A stretch of 64,000 bases of DNA, from positions 1-64,000 of the forward strand of contig CANNDF010000008.1 in NCBI GenBank assembly GCA_947503305.1. The letters are read 5' to 3'. Shown here one piece after another: positions 35,610 to 46,719 of the stretch; the first letter of the stretch is position 1; every line of letters begins with the position of its first letter. The notes under the pieces are model-generated. The model saw only the letters and a list, made by a program, of their open reading frames with translations. It ran no database searches and was not told the DNA's origin. A program made the translations under genes and the position numbers. The DNA is from an uncultured Dokdonia sp. (GTDB lineage: Bacteria > Bacteroidota > Bacteroidia > Flavobacteriales > Flavobacteriaceae).

Positions 35610-35630
35610 TTTTCCACAGATTGTTGATAA
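35610..35630. promoter_or_regulatory. Inverted pair of DnaA-box-like sites upstream of gyrB
   Basis: TTTTCCACA (35610-35618) and TGTTGATAA (35622-35630, complement TTATCAACA) lie head to head three bases apart. Each is one base from TTATCCACA. They are about 100 bases before gyrB. Confidence 0.45.
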
Positions 35631-35679
35631 CTTCAAGGGTTTCGGCGCGGTTTTTGCCATAGGTAGAGTACCCTTTTTC

Positions 35680-35687
35680 TATATTTG
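35680..35687 (+). promoter_or_regulatory. -7 element of gyrB
   Basis: TATATTTG fits TAnnTTTG; a TTG at 35654-35656 is 23 bases upstream, somewhat far. Confidence 0.45.
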
Positions 35688-35705
35688 TTAACCGTTGGTT
35701 TTTAA

Positions 35706-37670
<1,965 letters not shown>

Positions 37671-37691
37671 TTATTAATACAACATAATTAT

Positions 37692-37729
37692 AAAATGCCT
37701 GACTATCTATAAATAGTCAGGCATTTTTT
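37692..37729. terminator. Strong terminator after gyrB
   Basis: A 15-base perfect stem (37692-37706 with 37713-37727), 6-base loop and T tail, with A at the left side so it may work both ways. Confidence 0.9.
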
Positions 37730-37874
37730 ACTTTATATGACAGTTGTCCATCATTTACACGACTTAGGGTTTGAGTTTATAGAGATTAGCCTTAATTTTA
37801 TAAAAAATACTCTAGGATTAATCGTATTTTCGCATTCAAATAAATAACAATTTTTAACTAAAAAACCAAGTGCT

Positions 37875-38801
37875 ATGAAAGTTACTGTAGTAGGAGCAGG
37901 AGCAGTAGGGGCAAGTTGTGCCGAATATATTGCTATCAAAAATTTTGCAAGTGAAGTCGTATTATTAGATATTAAAGAGGGATATGCCGAAGGAAAGGCA
38001 ATGGATCTTATGCAGACAGCATCTTTGAATGGCTTTGATACAAAAATAACTGGATCTACAAGTGATTATAGTAAGACAGCAGGTAGTGATATTGCAGTAA
38101 TTACATCAGGAATTCCTCGTAAGCCAGGAATGACTCGTGAAGAATTAATAGGGATTAATGCAGGAATTGTAAAAGCAGTTTCTGCGAGCCTTGTAGAACA
38201 TTCTCCTAATGTAATATTGATAGTAGTATCTAATCCTATGGATACGATGACCTATCTAGCACATAAAGTAACGGGCCTTCCAAAACATCGTATTATTGGT
38301 ATGGGAGGAGCATTAGATAGTGCGCGTTTTAAATACCGTCTTGCAGAAGCATTAGGAGCTCCAATTTCTGATGTAGATGGGATGGTAATAGGAGGACACT
38401 CTGATAAAGGAATGGTGCCACTTACACGTCTTGCCACTCGTAATAGTGTACTCGCTTCTGAGTTCTTAAGTGAAGAGCGTTTACAACAAGTACTTGAAGA
38501 CACTAAAGTAGGTGGAGCAACTCTTACAAAACTTCTCGGTACATCAGCATGGTATGCTCCAGGAGCAGCAGTATCAGGACTGGTACAAGCAATAGCATGT
38601 GATCAAAAGAAAATCTTCCCGTGTTCAGCCTTATTAGATGGAGAATACGGATTGTCAGATTTATGTATAGGAGTGCCAGTCGTTTTAGGACGTAACGGAA
38701 TCGAAAAAATTGTAGAAATCAATCTAAGTGATGCCGAAAAGGCACATCTTACAGAAAGTGCTGCCGGAGTACAAAAGACAAATAGCTTGTTAGAAGCGTA
38801 A
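37875..38801 (+). CDS. mdh: Malate dehydrogenase
   Basis: 308 residues, LDH-like type. It interconverts malate and oxaloacetate with NAD. The NAD site is VVGAGAVGAS (5-14), with Asp33-type LLDIKEG for NAD preference. Substrate and catalytic residues are visible in GIPRKPGMTREEL (Arg pair), VVSNPMDTMTY, GMGGALDSARFKYRLAE and GGHSDKGMVP (catalytic His). A possible -7 element TATTTTCG lies at 37825-37832. A perfect hairpin follows. Confidence 0.96.
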   Translation: MKVTVVGAGAVGASCAEYIAIKNFASEVVLLDIKEGYAEGKAMDLMQTASLNGFDTKITGSTSDYSKTAGSDIAVITSGIPRKPGMTREELIGINAGIVKAVSASLVEHSPNVILIVVSNPMDTMTYLAHKVTGLPKHRIIGMGGALDSARFKYRLAEALGAPISDVDGMVIGGHSDKGMVPLTRLATRNSVLASEFLSEERLQQVLEDTKVGGATLTKLLGTSAWYAPGAAVSGLVQAIACDQKKIFPCSALLDGEYGLSDLCIGVPVVLGRNGIEKIVEINLSDAEKAHLTESAAGVQKTNSLLEA

Positions 38802-38853
38802 GTATATTAGTACGAGCATTGATTTATACAAATGCTTACATAAATGAGAAATT

Positions 38854-38883
38854 AAAAAAGGTGGCAATTTTGCCACCTTTTTT
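38854..38883. terminator. Terminator after mdh
   Basis: A 13-base perfect stem (AAAAAAGGTGGCA / TGCCACCTTTTTT) with a 4-base loop. Confidence 0.9.
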
Positions 38884-38947
38884 AATTTAAAAGGCTTCTT
38901 AATTTTTATTAAATCATAAGTTCTTTTTTTTGTAGTATTTGACTTAC

Positions 38948-38955
38948 TATATTTG
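38948..38955 (+). promoter_or_regulatory. -7 element of the T9SS-sorted protein gene
   Basis: TATATTTG fits TAnnTTTG, 32 bases before the ATG. Confidence 0.45.
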
Positions 38956-38987
38956 CTTACATAACTTTTAAAAACAAATATATTTTT

Positions 38988-40268
38988 ATGAAAAAAATTA
39001 CATTTTTAGTGCTGTTGTTTAGCATTAGTCTTATGACAACAGCAAAGGGGCAAGACTGTGATTTAATTGACACAACATCTTTTACAGGTTCTTATCAAAT
39101 GGAACAAATTATTCCGTCTGTATTTGGTTTCGAGACTTTTACAGATGGTTCGGGAATGCAATTTACGCTGTTTTCAGAAGTCACAGATGACTCCCAAGCA
39201 GAATCAGGTATTCCTCTTACAATTAATCAAAGATCATTTGATGCGGCATATATTCCAGGGGCAGGTGTTGGTCAGGCACCTCAAACCTTCATTATAGAGT
39301 TTACTGATTGTGGAGTGACTTTTTCGGAAATAGAGCTTACGGGCCTTCAATGCTCAACTGTATTGCGTTTAGGACCTGTTTTATCCGGAGGTAATTTTTC
39401 TTCTGATAACGATAATGAATTTACATTGACATTTGAAGATAATGTAGATGGCGATTGTGGATTGGAACCCGCAGTAGCTGAAATTCGTTTCTTTAAAGGT
39501 GCAACACTTGTGTGCCAGCCTGACATCACTGTTACAGCTGACTCGGGAAATTGTGAAGCTACGGTTTCGTTTGAGGCTCCTGTTGCAACCGATATTGATG
39601 GAAGTACAATAGTAGCAGAGCAAACAGGGGGACCTGTAAGTGGTAGTGTTTTTCCTGTAGGAATTACTGCTGTTCAGTTTTCTGTAATCAGTACTATTAC
39701 AGGCCAAATGAGCAATTGTAGTTTTAATATAATTGTAACAGAAGACGTAGCACCGACCATCGAATGTCCTGAAAATACCGTTATTCCGACAGACTCTCCG
39801 GATTCAGGAAGTTTGCCAGACTTTACGAGTTCCGTAGTGGTCTCAGATAATTGCAACGAAGTTGCTGATTTAGTTATTACACAGGATCCATTACCGGGAA
39901 CACCGGTTTTTACAGATGAGACCGTATCTGTAACACTTACGGTTACTGACTCATCAGGAAATCAAACGGAGTGTAGTTTTGATGTAACATCTGATGCTTC
40001 CTTGTCATTGGACAATGTAAGCTTAGAAAATGAAATTAGTTTGTATCCTAACCCTACCAGAGGAGCAATTACAATTAATAATTCTGGACAAATTCCTTTA
40101 ACACAAATTGTTATTTCAGATATTAATGGGCGCATTCTTCAAACCTTAGAGGTGTCGTCTTCATCTCTGGAAACAAAGATTAATTTAGATAACTATACTT
40201 CAGGAATCTATTTTGCTCGTATAAGTACTGAAAACGGAAATGTCGTTAAGCGTATTGTTAAACAATAA
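38988..40268 (+). CDS. Secreted HYR-domain protein with type IX sorting domain
   Basis: 426 residues. Signal peptide 1-21 (ending AKG or GQ). Residues about 22-160 are an unassigned Cys-containing region, and about 163-330 hold two HYR-like Ig modules (ITVTADSGNCEATVSFEAPVA; APTIECPENTVIPTD). The C-terminal 75 residues are a T9SS type A sorting domain: LYPNPTRGAITI, LQTLEVSS, YTSGIYFARIST and the final KRIVKQ. So it should cross the outer membrane by the type IX system and be attached or released. No secretion machinery gene is in the window. Ligand unknown. Confidence 0.88.
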   Translation: MKKITFLVLLFSISLMTTAKGQDCDLIDTTSFTGSYQMEQIIPSVFGFETFTDGSGMQFTLFSEVTDDSQAESGIPLTINQRSFDAAYIPGAGVGQAPQTFIIEFTDCGVTFSEIELTGLQCSTVLRLGPVLSGGNFSSDNDNEFTLTFEDNVDGDCGLEPAVAEIRFFKGATLVCQPDITVTADSGNCEATVSFEAPVATDIDGSTIVAEQTGGPVSGSVFPVGITAVQFSVISTITGQMSNCSFNIIVTEDVAPTIECPENTVIPTDSPDSGSLPDFTSSVVVSDNCNEVADLVITQDPLPGTPVFTDETVSVTLTVTDSSGNQTECSFDVTSDASLSLDNVSLENEISLYPNPTRGAITINNSGQIPLTQIVISDINGRILQTLEVSSSSLETKINLDNYTSGIYFARISTENGNVVKRIVKQ

Positions 40269-40298
40269 TCTTTAGTAATAATTAATACAAATTATAAG

Positions 40299-40332
40299 AA
40301 CCTGATATGGATATGTCTATATCAGGTTTTTA
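40299..40332 (+). terminator. Terminator after the T9SS-sorted gene
   Basis: AACCTGATAT and ATATCAGGTT form a perfect 10-base stem with a 10-base loop and T tail. Confidence 0.8.
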
Positions 40333-40386
40333 TTTGAATACAAGTGCATTTCAGGTAAACTCTATTCTTGTACTAGAATAAAAAGA

Positions 40387-40417
40387 TTGGGTAATTTTAA
40401 TTGAAACCCTATATTTG
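40387..40417 (+). promoter_or_regulatory. Promoter of the unknown gene before secDF
   Basis: TTG at 40387-40389, a 20-base spacer and TATATTTG at 40410-40417 match the Bacteroidota promoter. Confidence 0.65.
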
Positions 40418-40484
40418 CACGTTTTGTAAAAATGATGGATTCTTGTATGTATTATGAATGCCGTCTTATTACACACATAGGTAC

Positions 40485-41096
40485 ATGAAAAATAAGTGGT
40501 ATTTATTAGTTTTACTTTTTGCCATGGCTATCATTGGGATACGCCTGGAAAAAGGAACTGCGCCTAACCAAGAGATCGTTGTCCAATTTACAGACGGTCA
40601 GGTTACCTATGATGAAACTGAATGTGCTATAGCGCTTATTAAGAATCAGTTAAAAGCGGTAGATGTAGCTGATATACACATTCAGAATTCAGGAAATGGA
40701 ACATTAAAAATCACATACTACAGTGATGTTGAGGTTTCTAAAATAAAAAAAATTCTCTCACAAGAAAGTGATCTAGCATTAGATCCTACTTGGCCAGATA
40801 ATGATGGAGACACGTCGGAATTCCCTTCTGAAAAAGAAGTGATGCTTTATCAACTTGATGTATATGAAATTCATGACATGAATGACCTGCTAGGGTCTGA
40901 TGGAAATGTTGTAGAATTAAAGTCTGAAATTATTCGGTTTTTTACACCAGATGTTTACGCATCTATTGATAAAGTAATTGGTGAAGAAAAAAGTAAAAGT
41001 GAGAAAGTAGCATATACGATACATAGGAATATTGCTATTGCAATAGATAATTATTCATACAATAATCCAGAAGTTAGGGCTGGACCTACACTTTAA
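40485..41096 (+). CDS. Exported or membrane-anchored protein of unknown function
   Basis: 203 residues from the ATG at 40485, chosen because it opens a clean hydrophobic segment (MKNKWYLLVLLFAMAIIGIRL); an ATG at 40458 would add nine polar residues. I do not recognise a family. Residues about 30-90 alternate beta-like segments (EIVVQFTDGQVTYDE, GTLKITYYSDVEVSKIKKIL) that look like a small alpha/beta module, then an acidic linker (DNDGDTSEFPSEKE) and a helical C-terminal part. It has its own promoter and precedes secDF by 244 bases, so co-transcription is uncertain. Confidence 0.6.
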   Translation: MKNKWYLLVLLFAMAIIGIRLEKGTAPNQEIVVQFTDGQVTYDETECAIALIKNQLKAVDVADIHIQNSGNGTLKITYYSDVEVSKIKKILSQESDLALDPTWPDNDGDTSEFPSEKEVMLYQLDVYEIHDMNDLLGSDGNVVELKSEIIRFFTPDVYASIDKVIGEEKSKSEKVAYTIHRNIAIAIDNYSYNNPEVRAGPTL

Positions 41097-41340
41097 GAAC
41101 TTCTAACTTCTGATCTAGGAAGTAGTTTAATCAGTATATATGCCAGTAGCTAAATACCTGTTTAAACATCCATTTATTACACTTTTAATTCTACTAAATT
41201 TTTGACTGCCATTCATTAGGTATAATTAGTTTTTGAGATTTAAAAGTATTATTTAAAATCAATTAACATTCAAACAATTAATTATCAAACAATATATATA
41301 GCTTATATATAAAGTATGTTTGATTTAAAAAAACATTAAA

Positions 41341-44328
41341 ATGCAGAATAAAGGACTCATCAGAGTATTTGCAATTATTTTTGGATTGGTATGTCTTTAC
41401 CAACTTTCATTTACATATTTGACAAATAAAACAGAAGCAACAGCAAAGGAGTATGCCATTGCTCAAGCAGGTGACGATTCAGATTTAAGAGACGTTGTAG
41501 AACGTACCTATTTGGATAGTATTGGAAACACACCAATTTTTGCAGGAATTACGTATAATGATGCAAAAGATAAAGAACTTAATAAAGGACTTGACCTTAA
41601 AGGAGGTATTAATGTAATTCTTCAGATTTCTATACGTGATATCCTAGGCGGACTTTCTAATGATAGTACAGATCCAGGATTTATTTCGGCTTTAAACGCT
41701 ACAGATGAAATTCAGAAAAATAGTCAAAATACATATTTTGATGATTTTGTTACAGCTTTTGAAGGACAAGGGAGTGATGCTAGACTTGCATCTCCAGATA
41801 TCTTTTCTAATGTAATTTTAGCAGATAAAGTACAGGCTGGGATGACAAATGATGAAGTGGTTACAGTTTTAGAAAAAGAAATTAAAGAAACTATAGGTTC
41901 AGCTTTTGAGACACTTCGTAATCGTATCGATAAGTTTGGGGTAACACAGCCTAATATTCAAAGCCTTGGAGATAATGGTCGTATCCTTGTTGAACTCCCA
42001 GGAGCAAAAGATATAGAGCGTGCAAGAGATTTATTAGTACAAACAGCGCAGTTAGAATTTTATGAGACGCATCTTGCAGGAGATGTATTCCAATACTTAT
42101 TTACAGCAAACGAAGCATTAAAAGCTACAGTAAAGGCAGAGGAAGTAGAAGAAACAGTACAAGAAGTAGACTCTACAGATACAGATGATGATATCTCAGA
42201 ACTTCTTGAAGATGCAGATGCAGACGATACAGTCGTAGAAAAGAATCCAATATTTGATATTTTTTCTATTAACCCATCAGTACAACAATATCCATCGGTA
42301 CCTACTGTAGGATATGCAGCCGTTAAGGATACAGCAGCTATAAATGCGTATTTAAGAGATCCATCTATTGTTAGACTTCGTCCAGATAACTTACGTTTTG
42401 CAAAGTTTGCATGGGGAGAAGCAGATGATGAGGCTAGTGAGATACTTCCTTTTTATGCTTTAGAATCAAATCGTTCTGGAACACCAGTTATGGATGGAGA
42501 TGTAGTAAATGATGCTAGACAACAATTTACAGTTACACAACAGCCTTCTGTAGGACTTGATTTTGAAGGACAAGGGGTAAACCAATGGGCAAAATTAACG
42601 CGTACTGTAGCACAAAAAGGAAATGCAATTGCAATTGTACTGGATGATATTGTACGTTCGGCTGCAACGGCAAGACAAGAGATTAAAGGAGGAAGTACAG
42701 AAATATCAGGTAATTTTACTGTACAATCTGCACAAGATCTTGCAACGGTTTTAAAAGCGGGTAAACTTCCAGCTTCTGCAAAGATTATCCAAGCAGAGGA
42801 GATTGGACCTTCACTAGGTAAAGAAGCTATTGATAGTGGGATTCTTTCTTTCTTAATAGCACTTGTACTAGTCCTTATATGGATGGTAGTGTATTATGGA
42901 AAGGCAGGAATGTTTGCAGATATTGCGCTTGTCGTTAACATCCTTTTCATATTTGGAGTATTAGCAGGTTTAGGAGCCGTATTGACACTTCCTGGGATTG
43001 CAGGTATCGTATTAACCATAGGTATGTCGGTAGATGCAAACGTACTTATCTTTGAACGTATTAAAGAAGAGCTACGTAAAGGAAAATCACAAAAAGATGC
43101 GATTAAAGATGGATTTAACAATGCATTATCGTCTATTCTTGATGCAAACATTACGACTTTCTTAACGGCACTTATTCTTTTCTTATTTGGAACAGGACCT
43201 GTACAAGGATTTGCAACAACACTTATGATAGGTATCGCTACTTCATTATTCAGTGCGATATTCATTACACGTTTATTTATAGATGGATATGGTAAAAATG
43301 GAAAATCATTAGATTTTGCAACATCACTTACTAAGAACTTATTTGTAGATACTAAAATCAATTTCTTAGGAAAGCGTAAAATGGCATATGCTATTTCGGC
43401 AGTATTAGTAGGAGCTGGACTTGTAAGTTTATTTACAACAAGCCTAGATGCAGGTATTGATTTTGTAGGAGGGCGTACATTTACCGTTCGCTTTGATCAG
43501 CCTATGAATGCAAGTGAGGTAGAAGATGACCTTGCAGTCGTATTTGGAAGTGCAGATGTAAAAACATTTGGTGCAGAAAATCAATTAAAGATTACGACCA
43601 AATACCGTATTGATGAGACAGGTGTTGAGATCGATAGAGAAGTAGAGAACCAACTTTATACTACACTTCAAAAGTATTTGCCAGATGGAATGACATATGA
43701 TCAATTCAGTAAAGCTTCAGATAATAAGCAAGTAGGTAAGATGGAATTCTATATGGTAGGGCCTACCATTGCAGATGATATTAAAAGAGGTGCATTACTT
43801 GCTGTTATAGGATCGCTCATAGTTGTGTTCTTATATATATTATTGCGTTTCCGTAGATGGCAATTCTCATTAGGTGCTGTAGCTGCAGTATTCCATGATG
43901 TAATGATTGTACTTGGTATCTTCTCATTACTTAAAAATATCATGCCATTTGACATGGAAGTAGATCAAAACTTCATTGCGGCGATACTGACAGTAATTGG
44001 ATATTCACTCAATGATACCGTGGTTGTATTTGACCGTATTCGAGAGTATATCAAAGAACACGGATCTACTCGTGGATTCTTTAAATTGATCAATCAAGCA
44101 TTAAATAGTACATTAAGCCGTACATTAAATACTTCGGTAACGACCTTAATTGTGTTACTAGCGATCTTCTTCTTGGGAGCAGATTCTATTAAAGGATTGA
44201 TGTTTGCATTAATTGTTGGGGTCATTGTAGGAACCTATTCATCGTTGTTTATAGCAACGCCGGTAATGTTTGATACCGTTCAGAAAAAAGGATTAAAAGA
44301 AGAAAAGAAAGAAGCGGAAGAAGCTTAA
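41341..44328 (+). CDS. secDF: Fused protein translocase subunit SecDF
   Basis: 995 residues with twelve expected membrane helices. SecDF pulls preproteins out of the Sec channel using the proton gradient. The SecD half starts with GLDLKGG (83-89) and has the large first periplasmic domain and helices 4-6 (about 490-670). The SecF half begins near 680 with GIDFVGGR and ends with its own six-helix set. The periplasmic domain holds an acidic, low-complexity linker at about 266-301, probably disordered. Fused SecDF is normal for Bacteroidota. Confidence 0.97.
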   Translation: MQNKGLIRVFAIIFGLVCLYQLSFTYLTNKTEATAKEYAIAQAGDDSDLRDVVERTYLDSIGNTPIFAGITYNDAKDKELNKGLDLKGGINVILQISIRDILGGLSNDSTDPGFISALNATDEIQKNSQNTYFDDFVTAFEGQGSDARLASPDIFSNVILADKVQAGMTNDEVVTVLEKEIKETIGSAFETLRNRIDKFGVTQPNIQSLGDNGRILVELPGAKDIERARDLLVQTAQLEFYETHLAGDVFQYLFTANEALKATVKAEEVEETVQEVDSTDTDDDISELLEDADADDTVVEKNPIFDIFSINPSVQQYPSVPTVGYAAVKDTAAINAYLRDPSIVRLRPDNLRFAKFAWGEADDEASEILPFYALESNRSGTPVMDGDVVNDARQQFTVTQQPSVGLDFEGQGVNQWAKLTRTVAQKGNAIAIVLDDIVRSAATARQEIKGGSTEISGNFTVQSAQDLATVLKAGKLPASAKIIQAEEIGPSLGKEAIDSGILSFLIALVLVLIWMVVYYGKAGMFADIALVVNILFIFGVLAGLGAVLTLPGIAGIVLTIGMSVDANVLIFERIKEELRKGKSQKDAIKDGFNNALSSILDANITTFLTALILFLFGTGPVQGFATTLMIGIATSLFSAIFITRLFIDGYGKNGKSLDFATSLTKNLFVDTKINFLGKRKMAYAISAVLVGAGLVSLFTTSLDAGIDFVGGRTFTVRFDQPMNASEVEDDLAVVFGSADVKTFGAENQLKITTKYRIDETGVEIDREVENQLYTTLQKYLPDGMTYDQFSKASDNKQVGKMEFYMVGPTIADDIKRGALLAVIGSLIVVFLYILLRFRRWQFSLGAVAAVFHDVMIVLGIFSLLKNIMPFDMEVDQNFIAAILTVIGYSLNDTVVVFDRIREYIKEHGSTRGFFKLINQALNSTLSRTLNTSVTTLIVLLAIFFLGADSIKGLMFALIVGVIVGTYSSLFIATPVMFDTVQKKGLKEEKKEAEEA

Positions 44329-44345
44329 TTTCTTATTCGATTATA

Positions 44346-44380
44346 TTAAAAACCCATCGCATCTGTGTGATGGGTTTTTT
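44346..44380. terminator. Terminator after secDF
   Basis: AAAAACCCATC pairs with GATGGGTTTTT, followed by T, nine bases before a dispersed palindrome. Confidence 0.85.
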
Positions 44381-44388
44381 GATATATA

Positions 44389-44404
44389 CGCTTTCGCGAA
44401 AGCG
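44389..44404. repeat. Dispersed palindrome, copy 9 (intergenic)
   Basis: A perfect 16-base palindrome between the secDF terminator and ftsY. No T run follows, so it is unlikely to be a second terminator. Confidence 0.95.
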
Positions 44405-44471
44405 CAAACCTGCCATTATGGCTTTCTGCTCAAAAGGCACTATTTTTGACATAACTAACTAAAATAAATCC

Positions 44472-45425
44472 ATGAGTTTTTTTAAAAAAATATTCTCTAA
44501 AGAAAAAAAGGAGACCCTAGATAAAGGCCTAGAAAAATCAAAGACAAGTTTCTTTGAAAAAATGAGTAAGGCAGTTGCAGGAAAATCTAAGGTAGATGAT
44601 GATGTTTTAGATAATTTGGAAGAAGTATTAGTTACAAGTGATGTAGGTGTAACTACGACACTTAAAGTAATAGATCGTATTGAAGCTCGTGTTGCCAAAG
44701 ATAAATACCTAGGGACTGACGAACTTAATCAAATCCTTCGAGAAGAAATTGCGGGCTTATTAAGTGAAACCAATACGGGAAATGCTACAGATTTTGAAAT
44801 TCCAGAAGGGACAAAACCTCATGTAATTATGGTAGTAGGAGTGAATGGGGTTGGAAAGACAACAACCATAGGAAAACTTGCATACCAGTTTAAAAACCAA
44901 GGGAAGAAAGTAGTCTTAGGAGCAGCAGATACGTTTAGAGCAGCAGCAATAGATCAATTACAAGTATGGGCAGATCGTGTAGACGTACCTATTGTAAAAC
45001 AACAAATGGGAAGTGATCCTGCTTCTGTGGCCTTTGATGCTTTAGAAAGCGGCGTTAATCAAGATGCAGATGTCATTATCATAGATACTGCAGGACGTTT
45101 ACATAATAAAGTAAACTTGATGAATGAGCTTACCAAAGTTAAAAGAGTCATGCAAAAAGTCGTAGGAGATGCTCCTCATGATGTCCTATTAGTACTTGAT
45201 GGTTCTACAGGTCAAAATGCTTTTGAACAAGCTAAACAGTTTACAGCAGCGACCGAAGTTACATCGCTAGCCGTCACCAAGTTAGACGGTACAGCAAAAG
45301 GGGGTGTTGTAATTGGTATTTCAGATCAATTTCAGATCCCAGTAAAATATATAGGTGTAGGAGAAGGTATTGAAGACCTACAAGTATTCAATAAAATTGA
45401 GTTTGTAGATAGCTTCTTTAAATAG
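44472..45425 (+). CDS. ftsY: Signal recognition particle receptor FtsY
   Basis: 317 residues: NG domains with a short N-terminal region and no long acidic A domain. FtsY docks SRP-ribosome complexes at the membrane. G motifs: GVNGVGKTTTIGKLA (P-loop), DTFRAAAIDQL, IDTAGRLHNK and TKLDGTAKGG, ending FVDSFF. Next to secDF it gives a small membrane-protein-targeting cluster, though a terminator separates them. Confidence 0.96.
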   Translation: MSFFKKIFSKEKKETLDKGLEKSKTSFFEKMSKAVAGKSKVDDDVLDNLEEVLVTSDVGVTTTLKVIDRIEARVAKDKYLGTDELNQILREEIAGLLSETNTGNATDFEIPEGTKPHVIMVVGVNGVGKTTTIGKLAYQFKNQGKKVVLGAADTFRAAAIDQLQVWADRVDVPIVKQQMGSDPASVAFDALESGVNQDADVIIIDTAGRLHNKVNLMNELTKVKRVMQKVVGDAPHDVLLVLDGSTGQNAFEQAKQFTAATEVTSLAVTKLDGTAKGGVVIGISDQFQIPVKYIGVGEGIEDLQVFNKIEFVDSFFK

Positions 45426-45454
45426 CCTTTATTACAAACTCAAAATTTAGGAAC

Positions 45455-46588
45455 TTAATCAATAACTGCGTTGATTTTTTCCCAAAATATATTGTCAAAA
45501 CTGGAAGGTCCTAATAGTGTATCTCCAGTGTCATCACCCATCCTTATAATTACAAGCCCTTTGCTGGGGACAACATACATTTTTTGATCATTGGCACCTA
45601 GTCCTGCAATAAGATCACTAGGAGCATTGGGAATTAAAGGGCCTGAAAATAACTCCGTAGAAGCAGGAGTCCTATAACTTTCTTTTCCATTAAGCCACCA
45701 TAAATATCCATATGCGGGATTTACCCCTTGTGAGGTGGTGGTCATAGCTGCAAAATAATCTTCATTAATTAATCGTGTTTGCTCCCATACACCTCTGTTG
45801 AGACTAAGTAACCCAAAACGAGCCATACTTCGGGCATTACTTACATAAATGCTATTAAATCCGGAAGGAACCCAAATCCCATTCATTCCGATAGGAGTTT
45901 TAATTTCTTGTGTAAAAAAATCATTAAAACTAAAGGGTACTGCATTTTCAATAGCAGGTTGAATGAGGGTATAAAATGCATTATGATAAAACCAAAACTC
46001 CCCAGGGTCATTGAGATAACTCAGACATTCAGGATCTGTACAGTTCCAATTCAGCATTGTATAATCCCCTCCAGAGGTCATGGTCAATTGATTCCATAAT
46101 GTAATGGCTTCTTCTTGTGATGGGTTCATCGATGTCCAACCCTCTCCGAGATATAGAGAAGAACTATCATTTCTGTCCAGAAATCCTTGCTCTTCGGCAA
46201 TTCCTAATGTAAGAGCAGTAAGAGTTTTTCCAGCCGAAAACCAGGGTAAGTTTGTTGTTGCATCTGCATCATCAAAATAAGATTCTATAACAATTCTCCC
46301 ATCTTTCAGGATGATACAAGCTTTCGTATTATTTTCGGCTAAAAAAGTAATTAGCTCATCGGCAGCCTGGGGATTCCATTCCAATGTTTCCAGAGAAACC
46401 GTTTCCCAAGTGTCTGACCCTATCGGAGGAAAGTAAAGAGAAGAATCCTCAGAGCTACTATTCATAGTGTCCTCATCTTCCATTTCCTGCTCAGTAACAA
46501 TTTCTTCGTTGATGGGGTCAGGCATATCATCAGAAGAAGATGAACAACCTATATAACATATAAAGACAAAGAAGTATAAAAGTCGCAT
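45455..46588 (-). CDS. Lipoprotein serine hydrolase, beta-lactamase family
   Basis: 377 residues. A lipoprotein signal with lipobox YIGC places Cys15 as the lipidated residue; an acidic Ser/Glu linker follows. The beta-lactamase/class C fold has the nucleophile in SAGK (Ser118, Lys121) and the YxN motif as FYHN; GSD/GLGAND near the C-terminus may stand for the third motif. Such proteins are esterases or peptide amidases as often as penicillin-binding proteins. Substrate unknown. It converges on ftsY with 29 bases between. Confidence 0.82.
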   Translation of the reverse strand: MRLLYFFVFICYIGCSSSSDDMPDPINEEIVTEQEMEDEDTMNSSSEDSSLYFPPIGSDTWETVSLETLEWNPQAADELITFLAENNTKACIILKDGRIVIESYFDDADATTNLPWFSAGKTLTALTLGIAEEQGFLDRNDSSSLYLGEGWTSMNPSQEEAITLWNQLTMTSGGDYTMLNWNCTDPECLSYLNDPGEFWFYHNAFYTLIQPAIENAVPFSFNDFFTQEIKTPIGMNGIWVPSGFNSIYVSNARSMARFGLLSLNRGVWEQTRLINEDYFAAMTTTSQGVNPAYGYLWWLNGKESYRTPASTELFSGPLIPNAPSDLIAGLGANDQKMYVVPSKGLVIIRMGDDTGDTLLGPSSFDNIFWEKINAVID

Positions 46589-46667
46589 AGTTATAATAAT
46601 TAGATAGGGCTTAGACGAAGATAAAACGTAAAGGTTTAATATAAAGTACTTTTTTGGTTATAGTGAT

Positions 46668-46696
46668 TTGTACTTTACACATTAGGAGTATCTTTG
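46668..46696 (+). promoter_or_regulatory. Promoter of rimO
   Basis: TTG at 46668-46670, 18 bases, then TATCTTTG at 46689-46696: a full match to the Bacteroidota pattern. Confidence 0.75.
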
Positions 46697-46719
46697 CATT
46701 CCGTAAATAAACGAAGGAT

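Noticed and set aside
42894-43361. A 155-codon open frame opposite secDF
   Set aside because: It mirrors the hydrophobic helices of secDF and has no sign of being a gene; the same holds for the 148-codon frame at 24453-24899 opposite the Nramp-like gene.
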